From G958295645 sp965242735 (lineage in GTDB: Bacteria; Gemmatimonadota; Gemmatimonadetes; Longimicrobiales; Gaopeijiaceae), in NCBI GenBank assembly GCA_965242735.1, contig OZ251497.1, positions 2,604,001-2,668,000 on the forward strand: a stretch of 64,000 nucleotides of DNA. Direction: 5' to 3'. A model generated the notes under the pieces. It saw only the letters and a program-made list of their open reading frames with translations. It made no database searches and was not told where the DNA came from. The stretch's first letter is position 1, and every line of letters starts with the position of its first letter. Below are positions 1 through 7,738 of the stretch, in pieces. A program made the position numbers and the translations under genes.

Positions 1-1
1 T

Positions 2-754
2 TTACTTCGTGGCCTTAGAGCTGATACGCCATCAGGTAGTAGTACCAGGGCTGAAAGTGCAACGACTCAGATGGTCGAATACCTCGATGATTGCTTGCAA
101 GTGTATCATCATTGTCTCACAATACCTGGAAAGAAGCGTTTCGCAGATCTCGTTGGCGAGGTGATAGCAAATGCTGAAGAACATAGTGGACGCAGAGAAT
201 GGTGGATAGCAGGATATCTACGAAAGCACAAGGACACATCCTCTGGCGATTGTCATATTGCGATCTTCAATTTGGGTGACACACTTGCCACTAGTTTACA
301 GACCCTTCCGGACGACGCTCGTTTGCGTGCAGACATAGAGAAATTGATCAGGAAGCATGAAACGCAGTGGCTTGTCCGGCAGTGGCAACCGGATGATCTC
401 TGGACGCTCTATGCACTACAAGGCAGAGTTTCATGTCGCAACACAGATGCTTACAACATCTCTGATAATGGTCAAGGCACCGCCGATATGATTCAAGAAT
501 TTCAGGCGCTAAGTACTGATCGTATTGGCGACACGAAAATGTGCGTGTTGTCAGGACATACGCACATATTGTTTGACAAGAAGTATAGGATGACCAGGAA
601 AGATTCAGTCAGAATCATTGCGTTCAATCAAGCTAACGACTTAGCGCAGAGACCCGATAAGGAGTACGTAAGACATTTGGAACGATCTTTTCCTGGAACA
701 TTAGTTTCCCTAAGATTCACGCTTGACGAGGAGCATTTACGTGACATCGCCTAA
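2..754 (+). CDS. GHKL-type (histidine-kinase-like) ATPase, 5' end outside window
   Basis: The reading frame is open from base 2, so the true start lies to the left; the first in-frame ATG seen is at 71. Numbering from that Met, the Bergerat-fold boxes are recognisable but divergent: an N-box (E30-V-I-A-N34-A), a G1 box D132-N-G-Q-G136, and a G2-like S161-G-H. The C-terminus (FPGTLVSLRFTLDEE) resembles the last strand of this fold. No DHp, receiver or sensor domain is visible in the part present, so it is a lone ATPase module rather than a normal sensor kinase. It overlaps the next gene (DUF4325 STAS-like) by 14 bases, which suggests translational coupling. Base composition is far more AT-rich than the hsdR gene downstream. 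The ATPase assignment is fairly secure; substrate and role are unknown. Confidence 0.75.
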   Translation, partial: LLRGLRADTPSGSSTRAESATTQMVEYLDDCLQVYHHCLTIPGKKRFADLVGEVIANAEEHSGRREWWIAGYLRKHKDTSSGDCHIAIFNLGDTLATSLQTLPDDARLRADIEKLIRKHETQWLVRQWQPDDLWTLYALQGRVSCRNTDAYNISDNGQGTADMIQEFQALSTDRIGDTKMCVLSGHTHILFDKKYRMTRKDSVRIIAFNQANDLAQRPDKEYVRHLERSFPGTLVSLRFTLDEEHLRDIA

Positions 755-1073
755 CACACCGACGATTGACCTTGGGCGGTTTCGGTCACATGGCGGAAGG
801 GTGTTTGTCGGCCGCGAAAGAGGGGCATGGTGTCGAAAAAAGACTGATCTAGACGGCATAGATGAGAGAAGGGAAAATGTATGCATTCATATTCCAGAAG
901 ATACATACTCGGTAAATTCCTCTTTTTTCCTAGCCATGTTTGGACCATCAATTCGTCATCTCGGAGAAGAAACATTTCGAAGACAATATAGTTTTACTGG
1001 ATGGGACGCCAGCGTTACTATAGCCGACGGCATTCGAGAGGCACTTCGTGACGATAGCCCTCTCCAAATATGA
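741..1073 (+). CDS. STAS-like (DUF4325-type) domain protein
   Basis: This small protein of about 110 residues has the pattern SVNSSFFLAMFGPSIRHLG about halfway along, which matches my recollection of the DUF4325 STAS-like family. STAS domains usually act as switchable binding partners of ATPases or kinases, as in the anti-sigma/anti-anti-sigma pairs. I chose the GTG at 741 over the TTG at 723 because GAGGAG sits 6 bases before the GTG. With that start the gene overlaps the ATPase stop by 14 bases. The ATPase/STAS pairing suggests a two-protein switch, but whether phosphorylation occurs is not visible. Low GC shows it belongs to the same acquired block as its neighbours. Confidence 0.65.
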   Translation: MTSPNTPTIDLGRFRSHGGRVFVGRERGAWCRKKTDLDGIDERRENVCIHIPEDTYSVNSSFFLAMFGPSIRHLGEETFRRQYSFTGWDASVTIADGIREALRDDSPLQI

Positions 1074-1091
1074 TAGTCAGCGTTTGAACCA

Positions 1092-1646
1092 ATGGCGACT
1101 TGGATGTCGAAGATGATTGACGTCATTGCCGTTGCATCTTCTGCTGCGGCAGCTATTTTTTCATGGCTGGCCGTTCGGCAGGTGAAGAAGCAGAGCCAGG
1201 AGAACCGGCACTTCTGGAGATCGGAGCGTCACGCGGAAGTCTATCGAGCCGTCGTAAGGGAGCCCGTCATCGCGAGCAAGGGTTTATTCTTTGCATGTGT
1301 CAGAGAAGCGGTAACAAGAAGCATAGAAGGAGCCACTGGTATTTCTGAGGATGAGAAGATTCGACGTTTCTTGAAAGAGTTTAATGCAGCTTTCTTCGCG
1401 TATAGGGCAAGTCTGAGTGAGCTTAGAGAAATGGACGTATTCGATTTGAGCAGATTTACTTCTGCCGTGATGGAAAAAACTGAGGAATTGCAAGACGAGG
1501 TAACTGACCTTTTCGATGCTGAAAAGTCGGTGTGCGGAGAAGAAATCGATAAGCCTTTAGCCCGCTACTCCGGCTGGCTAGCGAACGCGCTGGCTCAAAG
1601 TGATCCCGGGATTTCCAGCGATGTTTATGGCAGACGCCACAGGTAG
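1092..1646 (+). CDS. Small N-terminally membrane-anchored protein of unknown function
   Basis: This 184-residue protein has one hydrophobic segment at about residues 9-27 (DVIAVASSAAAAIFSWLAV), followed by a basic stretch (RQVKKQ). The remainder is soluble, mostly helical and charged. The arrangement suggests an N-terminal anchor with the rest in the cytoplasm. I do not recognise the soluble domain. The gene starts 18 bases after the STAS-like gene with no clear ribosome-binding site, consistent with coupling to the upstream pair. Composition is AT-rich up to about 1,600 and then switches to the high-GC style of hsdR. Its position makes it a likely membrane partner of the ATPase/STAS pair; that is inference from context only. 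Confidence 0.6.
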   Translation: MATWMSKMIDVIAVASSAAAAIFSWLAVRQVKKQSQENRHFWRSERHAEVYRAVVREPVIASKGLFFACVREAVTRSIEGATGISEDEKIRRFLKEFNAAFFAYRASLSELREMDVFDLSRFTSAVMEKTEELQDEVTDLFDAEKSVCGEEIDKPLARYSGWLANALAQSDPGISSDVYGRRHR

Positions 1647-1786
1647 CCCGCTATGCCCCGTGCTAGCACTCGAACTGAGCGGGTAAGCAGCCGCGTGCGT
1701 TTCGTTGTCCTTGCTCCGTAGGCAAACATTCTTGAGCTTCAACGTCTGGAGCAAACCATGGTCCGGAAACTCACAACCCATTCCTC

Positions 1787-4700
1787 ATGACCACCGACAC
1801 CAGCGAACGCGGCCTTGAACGCCTGATCTGCGCGGCTATGACGGGTGCGCCCTGCGACCCGGACGGGCGCGGCGTTGGCGACACCGACGCAGGCGGGCAC
1901 CCGACCACGCTCCCCTCAGAAGCCCGCGAGCCGCGGCCCCCCTACCCTGCTGGCGATCCCGCCGGCGAGTCCCGCGGCTCCGGCTGGCTCTGCGGCGACC
2001 CTCGCGACTACGACCGCGAGCACTGCGTGGACGTCGCCCAGCTCGCCGCCTTCCTGTCGGACACCCAACCGGAGACGGCCGAGGCTCTGGCGTTGCACCA
2101 GAACGGCCCCGCCCGCCGCAAGTTTCTGGCCCGCCTTCAAGGCCAGATCAGCAAGCGCGGCACCGTCGAGGTGCTCCGTCACGGCGTCAAGCACGGCCCG
2201 CGCGAAGTCAGCCTCTTCTACGGCACGCCGTCTCCGGGCAACAAAGCTGCCAGGGCGCGCTACGAGGCCAACCGCTTCACCGTCACGCGGCAATTGCGCT
2301 ACAGCCGGGACCAAGCGGGGCTGGCGCTGGACTTGGCGTTGTTCGTCAACGGGTTGCCGGTGGCCACCTTCGAGCTCAAAAACCAGCTGACCAAGCAGAC
2401 GGTGGACGACGCGGTGCGGCAGTACAAGCGCGACCGCAACCCGAAGGAGAAACTGTTCGAGCTGGGGCGGTGCGTGGCGCACTTCGCCTTGGACGAGCAG
2501 CGCGTGCGGTTCTGCACGCATCTTCGCGGCAAGGAGTCGTGGTTCCTGCCGTTCGACCGGGGGCACGGTGGAGGCGCGGGCAATCCGCCGAACCCGGACG
2601 GCCCTCGCACCGCGTACCTGTGGGAGGAGGTGCTGTCCCGCGACAGCTTGGCCGGCATCCTGGAGAACTATGCGCAGGCGCTGGTCGAGAAGGACTCGAA
2701 GACGGGGCGCCGCCGCAAGACGCAGATTTGGCCTCGGTACCACCAGCTGGACGTGGTGCGCAAGCTGCTGGAAGACGCGCTCCGTCACGGCGCGGGGCGG
2801 CGCTACCTGATCCAGCACTCGGCGGGCAGCGGCAAGTCCAACTCCATCGCTTGGCTGGCCCACCAGCTGATCGGGCTGGCCAAGGACGGCAAGCCGGTCT
2901 TCGATTCGGTCGTGGTCGTCACGGACCGGCGCCTTCTGGACCGGCAGATCCGCGACACGATCAAGCAGTTCGCGCAGGTGGGCGCGACCGTCGGGCACGC
3001 CACGCGCTCCGGCGACCTGCGGCGGTTCATCGAAGGCGGGAAGAAGATCGTCGTCTCGACGGTGCAGAAGTTTCCGTTCATCCTCGACGAGATTCGGGAC
3101 CAGCCGGCCGACCGCACCTTTGCCATCGTGATCGACGAGGCGCACTCCAGTCAGGGAGGACGCCAGTCGGGCGCCATGTCGCAGGCCCTCTCGGGGAGAG
3201 CGGGCGACGATGCTGGCACTGGGGAGCCCGCGGGCGACGGGACTTCTGGCTACGCCGGGGACGGCGGCATCGACATCGACGACGCCGACGACGAGAGAGA
3301 TGCGATCGAAGACCGGATCAACCGCATCGTCGAGTCCCGCCGGATGCTGCCCAACGCCAGCTACTTCGCGTTCACGGCCACGCCCAAGAACAAGACGCTG
3401 GAGCTCTTCGGCACCCCGGTGCGGCAGCCCGACGGGCGAGCGGGCGACACCGCCAGCCACGGCCACGGCGGTGCCGACACCAAGCGTCGGCCCTTCCACT
3501 CCTATTCGATGAAGCAGGCGGTGCAGGAGGGGTTCATCCTGGACGTGCTGCAACACTACACGCCCATACAGAGCTACTACCGGCTGGTCAAGAAGGTGGA
3601 GGGCGATCCCCTCTTCGACGCCAAGCGGGCGGCCAAGAAGCTGCGGCGGTACGTGGAGGGCCACGGCCACGCGATTCGCCTCAAGGCCGAGATCATGGCG
3701 GATCACTTCCACAACCAAGTGCTGACCCAGCGGAAGATCGGCGGCCGGGGCCGGGCAATGGTGGTAACGGACGGCGTGGAGCGGGCCATTCAGTACTACC
3801 ACGCGATCCAAGCGTACCTGGCGGAGCGAAAGCGAGGGTACCAGGCTCTGGTTGCGTTCTCCGGCGAACGCGAGCACGGCGGCGCTATGGTGTCCGAGGC
3901 GTCGCTGAACGGATTCCCCGAATCCCAGACCGCGGACAAGTTCCGCGAAGACCGGTACCGCATCCTGGTGTGCGCCGACAAGTTCCAGACCGGCTACGAC
4001 GAGCCCTTGCTGCACACCATGTACGTGGACAAGACGCTGTCAGGAGTGCGGGCGGTGCAGACCCTGTCGCGCCTCAATCGCGCCTGTCCCACCAAGCACG
4101 ACGTGGCCGTGCTGGACTTCATGAACGACGAGGACGCGATCAAGGAGGCGTTCGAGCCGTACTACCAGACGACGATCCTGTCGGGCGAGACCGATCCGAA
4201 CAAGCTCCACGACCTGCAGAGCGTCCTGGACGGCCATCAAGTCTACGACCCGGACAAGGTGGACGAGTTCGCGAAGCTGTACTTGGACGAGGAGGGTCGG
4301 GAGCGCCTGGACCCGATCCTCGACGACTGCGTGGAGGTCTACGTGAACGAGCTGGACGAAGACGGTCAAGTGGAGTTCAAGAGCAAGGCCAAGACGTTCC
4401 TGCGCACCTACGGCTTCCTCTCGGCGATCCTGCCTTGGACGTACCCGCCCTGGGAGAAGCGGTCGATCTTCCTTCACTTCCTCGTGCCCAGGCTGCCGGC
4501 GCCCAAGGAAGAGGACTTGTCGCGGGGCGTGCTGGAAGCCATCGACATGGACAGCTACCGGCTCGAAAAGCAGGCAGTGCGGGCGGTCGCCATGAGCGAC
4601 GAAGAAGAAGAGATCGACCCGGTGCCGATCGGCGGAGCGAGCGGTATACGAGAGCCGGAGCTGGATCCACTGTCCGCCATCATCGCGCAGTTCAACGACC

Positions 4701-5041
4701 GGTGGGGCGGAGACGGCAAATGGCGCGACGAAGACCGCGTTCGCCGTCTGATCACCGAGGACCTGCCGACGGCGGTCCAGGCCGACGAGTCCTTTCGCAA
4801 CGCGCAGGAGCAATCGGACCGGCAGAACGTGCGGATCGAGCACGACAAAGCGCTGGAGCGCGCCGTCAACGGCACCATCGAAGACGACATGCAGTTCTTC
4901 CAGCGCTACTCGGACGAGCCGTACTTCAAGCGCTGGGTGGAGGAGAGCATCTTCCAGCTGGTGTCTTCGGGAGGATTGGACGCCGCCGCGCCGCGCGAAC
5001 GTCCAAGGGCTCGAGGCCGCGCAACGCGACGGGGCGTTTGA
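1787..5041 (+). CDS. hsdR: Type I restriction endonuclease subunit R (HsdR)
   Basis: At 1,084 residues this is full length for HsdR, the ATP-dependent translocase/nuclease subunit of type I restriction systems. The N-terminal nuclease domain has the PD-(D/E)XK residues D182 and E196-L-K198, followed by the conserved Gln-Tyr region (AVRQY). The motor has a Walker A (SAGSGKS, K350), a DEAH box at 450-453, a TATP motif (FTATPKNK) and a motif VI-like QTLSRLNRA. There are acidic/Gly-rich insertions after the DEAH box (about 3,200-3,290) and after the TATP region that I would not expect in a typical HsdR. No hsdM or hsdS is in the window; if they exist they should lie left of base 1, with the AT-rich cassette between them and hsdR. 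Confidence 0.93.
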   Translation: MTTDTSERGLERLICAAMTGAPCDPDGRGVGDTDAGGHPTTLPSEAREPRPPYPAGDPAGESRGSGWLCGDPRDYDREHCVDVAQLAAFLSDTQPETAEALALHQNGPARRKFLARLQGQISKRGTVEVLRHGVKHGPREVSLFYGTPSPGNKAARARYEANRFTVTRQLRYSRDQAGLALDLALFVNGLPVATFELKNQLTKQTVDDAVRQYKRDRNPKEKLFELGRCVAHFALDEQRVRFCTHLRGKESWFLPFDRGHGGGAGNPPNPDGPRTAYLWEEVLSRDSLAGILENYAQALVEKDSKTGRRRKTQIWPRYHQLDVVRKLLEDALRHGAGRRYLIQHSAGSGKSNSIAWLAHQLIGLAKDGKPVFDSVVVVTDRRLLDRQIRDTIKQFAQVGATVGHATRSGDLRRFIEGGKKIVVSTVQKFPFILDEIRDQPADRTFAIVIDEAHSSQGGRQSGAMSQALSGRAGDDAGTGEPAGDGTSGYAGDGGIDIDDADDERDAIEDRINRIVESRRMLPNASYFAFTATPKNKTLELFGTPVRQPDGRAGDTASHGHGGADTKRRPFHSYSMKQAVQEGFILDVLQHYTPIQSYYRLVKKVEGDPLFDAKRAAKKLRRYVEGHGHAIRLKAEIMADHFHNQVLTQRKIGGRGRAMVVTDGVERAIQYYHAIQAYLAERKRGYQALVAFSGEREHGGAMVSEASLNGFPESQTADKFREDRYRILVCADKFQTGYDEPLLHTMYVDKTLSGVRAVQTLSRLNRACPTKHDVAVLDFMNDEDAIKEAFEPYYQTTILSGETDPNKLHDLQSVLDGHQVYDPDKVDEFAKLYLDEEGRERLDPILDDCVEVYVNELDEDGQVEFKSKAKTFLRTYGFLSAILPWTYPPWEKRSIFLHFLVPRLPAPKEEDLSRGVLEAIDMDSYRLEKQAVRAVAMSDEEEEIDPVPIGGASGIREPELDPLSAIIAQFNDRWGGDGKWRDEDRVRRLITEDLPTAVQADESFRNAQEQSDRQNVRIEHDKALERAVNGTIEDDMQFFQRYSDEPYFKRWVEESIFQLVSSGGLDAAAPRERPRARGRATRRGV

Positions 5042-5071
5042 AGGCCGGACCCGGAGATCGTGGCGAAGCGG

Positions 5072-6193
5072 TCAGGCAGTCTTCGCCGCCCGCGCCAACA
5101 GTTCCGGGCCGCTCCGGCAGTCGATGATCAGGTCGGCCACCTCGGCGAGCCGCCCCGGACCGGAGACTCCCTCCAGCAAACTGGCCAGCGCCTTCGCCGT
5201 CTCCCCACCGAACTTCCGACGCGCCAGACCCTCGATCGTCGCCCGCAGGTCCCGCCGCGCACGCGCCTCGGCTTCCCGCCGTCCCTCTTCACGTCCCTCT
5301 TCACGTCCGGCTTCGCGTCCGGCTTCCAGCCCCGTCTCCCACCCCTTGCGGGACGCCTCGCGAAACTTCTTCGCGAACCACGAGTCCACGACCGGCTCTG
5401 CCAGGTCCTGCAACTGCTGCACTCTCGCCACGTCTTCCTCCTTGGCTCCGGCTTCGATCATCGAGCTGCGCACCCACGCCACCAGCCCCTCCCGCGCCGC
5501 CGCGTCAGGCGGCAACAACTGCTCCAGCACCGCCAGCGCCTCCCTATATTCGCCTTCGTCCGCCGCGTAGCGCAACTTCAGCGCCGCCTCGCGCGCCGTC
5601 TCCGGGCGGCCCAGCTCCCGCGCTTCCTCCGCCTCCCGCACCAGCAACGACTCCTGCCCCAGCGCAAACGGCAGGAACGCCCGCGCCTCGTCCGCCAGCA
5701 GGTCCGCCAGCCGCGTCGACCCCGGCCACGGCCTCGTCCCCACGTGCACCACGATCGGCAGCGCCGGCGGCAGCTTGCGTTCCTTGCTCGCCTCTTCGCC
5801 CTTGCTCAGGTAGTCGTACGCCAGCGCCGTCTCCAGCAGGATGCGCACCGGCATCCGCCAGTCCGGCGCCGCCTGGAACTCGAACAGGAACACCACGTAG
5901 AACCACGAGTCCCGAAACGGCGCGCGCCACACGAGATCGGCGTGGCGAACCGTTCGCCGCTTCGGATCGACGTGCTCCGTCGGCCCGGGCTGCAGCCCGT
6001 CGAGGTCGATGCAGGCCGCGATCTCGTCCGGCACGATCTTGCCGAGGACGTGCTTGGTCAGAAACTCCGAGACGATCTGCTTGTCGCGGTAGACCAGCTT
6101 CGCGCTCTTGTCCTTCGGCTGGTGGAGCGGCGGCCCGCGGGGGCCGGCCCGTCTCGCGGCCGGGATGCGGTCTTTGGGGTTGTCGTCGGCCAT
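5072..6193 (-). CDS. Rpn/YhgA-like PD-(D/E)XK nuclease family protein
   Basis: This 373-residue protein belongs to the recombination-promoting nuclease / putative transposase group (YhgA-like). The N-terminal half has a D...E-x-Q pattern (RHADLVWRAPFRD then VVFLFEFQAAPD), which fits the PD-(D/E)XK active site of Rpn proteins. The C-terminal part contains a Glu/Arg/Gly-rich repeat (GREAGREEGREEGRREAEA) followed by a conserved tail (RRKFGGETAKALASLL, then VADLIIDCRSG). I take MADDN at 6193 as start rather than the 17-residue longer form. It converges with hsdR, 30 bases apart. A paralogue with the same layout lies at 26687-27898. RpnA of E. coli is a DNA endonuclease that promotes RecA-independent recombination; activity here is inferred. 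Confidence 0.8.
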   Translation of the reverse strand: MADDNPKDRIPAARRAGPRGPPLHQPKDKSAKLVYRDKQIVSEFLTKHVLGKIVPDEIAACIDLDGLQPGPTEHVDPKRRTVRHADLVWRAPFRDSWFYVVFLFEFQAAPDWRMPVRILLETALAYDYLSKGEEASKERKLPPALPIVVHVGTRPWPGSTRLADLLADEARAFLPFALGQESLLVREAEEARELGRPETAREAALKLRYAADEGEYREALAVLEQLLPPDAAAREGLVAWVRSSMIEAGAKEEDVARVQQLQDLAEPVVDSWFAKKFREASRKGWETGLEAGREAGREEGREEGRREAEARARRDLRATIEGLARRKFGGETAKALASLLEGVSGPGRLAEVADLIIDCRSGPELLARAAKTA

Positions 6194-6498
6194 GGACTCG
6201 GACGTTCGTGATCGGGGGTATCCGGCGCCCCGCTCGCGCGGCATCGCAGAATGACCACGGCCGGCCCTCCAGGGGGCTCGCCGGGGGGCGCACCTCCAAT
6301 CGTCGCAGCGCCGGGCCGGCGCTCAAATGGCAGAATGGGACTGCACCATGGCTGGATGGGAACGAGTTCTGCGACGGGCGCTCCCCGCTCCGGCGCGGCC
6401 GCTCTAGCCCGTCGCCGTCCTTGCGCCGCGGGGCGGCATCCGTGACCTTCCAAGTCCGGGAGCGAGCCGTCGTCCGGTACACCCACAACCCGCGCCCC
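6194..6498. other. Intergenic region between divergent genes
   Basis: About 305 bases separate the start of the Rpn-type gene (minus) from the propeller lipoprotein start (plus). The DNA is very GC-rich. I see no convincing coding frame of its own, no clear -10/-35 pair and no strong inverted repeat. It must carry promoters for both genes. Confidence 0.5.
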
Positions 6499-7695
6499 AT
6501 GCCCACCGAGACCAGCGAACGCGTCCTCCGCTCTTGCTGTGCGTTCCTTGTCGGCGGCCTGCTCTCCGCTTGTTCCATGGACGCGCGGCCCTCTCCGGCC
6601 GTGGAAGCGCGCGACAGCGCAGGGGTTCGAATCGTGGAAGCGCACCGTCCCGCCTGGGGCGACTCGAGCCGGTGGCACATCGACCCCGAGCCGCTGGTCG
6701 ACCTCGCCGCGACGGGCAGCGGACTCGAGCATGTGTTCTACCGGGCCGACGTCGTGCGGTTCTCGGACGGATCCCTGGCGGTGGCCGACGGGGGATCGCA
6801 CGAGATCCGCTTCTTCTCGCCCGAGGGCCGCTTTCGCGCAAAGATGGGCCGCGAGGGGGAAGGACCTGGCGAGTTCACAGGCATCCGTGGCTTCGCCCGG
6901 ACGCCGGCCGACACGTTGCTCGTGCTCGACTACGCAGCGCGCGTGACGGTCGTCGGACCTGACGGGGCCTTCGCACGGGTCTTTCGAGTGCCCCGCTACG
7001 CAGTGGAGATTCACCCCTTGGGGACGGACGAGATCGTGGTCGTCTCCGGCGCGCCGACGATGTCGGGCTACGAGGGCGCCGGCGGGTTGGTTCGCCAGCC
7101 GCAGATCCTTTGGCGCTACGGCTCCGACGGCACGCAGATCGACAGCATCGGCTCGACGGCCGGATGGGAAGAGTACGTGGCCATCGAGGACGGGCGCGTC
7201 GCCGGTTCTCTGGTGCCGCTGTTCGCCAAGCGCTCGCATGTCGTCGTCGGCGGCGACGCGATCGTGCGCGGCGATGCCGACAGGATGCAGGTCGAGCAGC
7301 TTTCTTCGTCGGGCGAGTTGCTGCGCATCCTCCGCATCGCCGATTGGCCGCTTGACCTGGACGCCGAGGCCGTGGCGGCGGAGCGCAGGGCTTGGCTGGG
7401 TCCCAATCCGCACCCGATGGAAGAGCAGCTGCCGAATCCCGACGTGCGGCCGGCGTACAGCCAAGTGCTGGTGGACGCGGAGGCCGCCATCTGGCTGCGT
7501 CCGTTCTTGGGCCGAAGCGAACGGGGCGGCCCCGAGACGTGGCAGGTGCTGGATTCCGCCGGGACGTGGCTGGGAGGCGTGGACGTGATGGAGGGGCGGC
7601 TCGCGAGCGTGGGAAGGGACTGGGTCCTGGGCGTCTGGACGGATTCGCTCGGCGTCGAACATCCTCGGATGCACCGGCTGACACGGGAACCTTGA
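6499..7695 (+). CDS. Six-bladed beta-propeller lipoprotein
   Basis: This 398-residue protein starts with a lipoprotein signal (RSCCAFLVGGLLSAC), with the lipidated Cys expected in LLSAC. It continues with repeats typical of the six-bladed beta-propeller family: a first blade (VVRFSDGSLAVADGGSHEI), then GREGEGPGEF and RVTVVGPDG. GEGPGEF is the hallmark loop I associate with these proteins. I chose the ATG at 6499 because the signal peptide follows it directly; the frame stays open for 97 codons upstream without signal-like sequence. Three related genes lie further right (48660, 56786, 58133). The protein is probably exported to the periplasm or cell surface; ligand unknown. Confidence 0.8.
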   Translation: MPTETSERVLRSCCAFLVGGLLSACSMDARPSPAVEARDSAGVRIVEAHRPAWGDSSRWHIDPEPLVDLAATGSGLEHVFYRADVVRFSDGSLAVADGGSHEIRFFSPEGRFRAKMGREGEGPGEFTGIRGFARTPADTLLVLDYAARVTVVGPDGAFARVFRVPRYAVEIHPLGTDEIVVVSGAPTMSGYEGAGGLVRQPQILWRYGSDGTQIDSIGSTAGWEEYVAIEDGRVAGSLVPLFAKRSHVVVGGDAIVRGDADRMQVEQLSSSGELLRILRIADWPLDLDAEAVAAERRAWLGPNPHPMEEQLPNPDVRPAYSQVLVDAEAAIWLRPFLGRSERGGPETWQVLDSAGTWLGGVDVMEGRLASVGRDWVLGVWTDSLGVEHPRMHRLTREP

Positions 7696-7738
7696 CCGTG
7701 ACGGATCGGACCGGTTCAGGCGGCGGAGAGCGGGCGTC

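Noticed and set aside
1916..4015. 699-codon open frame on the minus strand across hsdR
   Set aside because: It lies wholly over the hsdR coding frame with clear motifs. Its composition (Val/Leu/Arg/Gln-rich without domains) is typical of an antisense frame in high-GC DNA.
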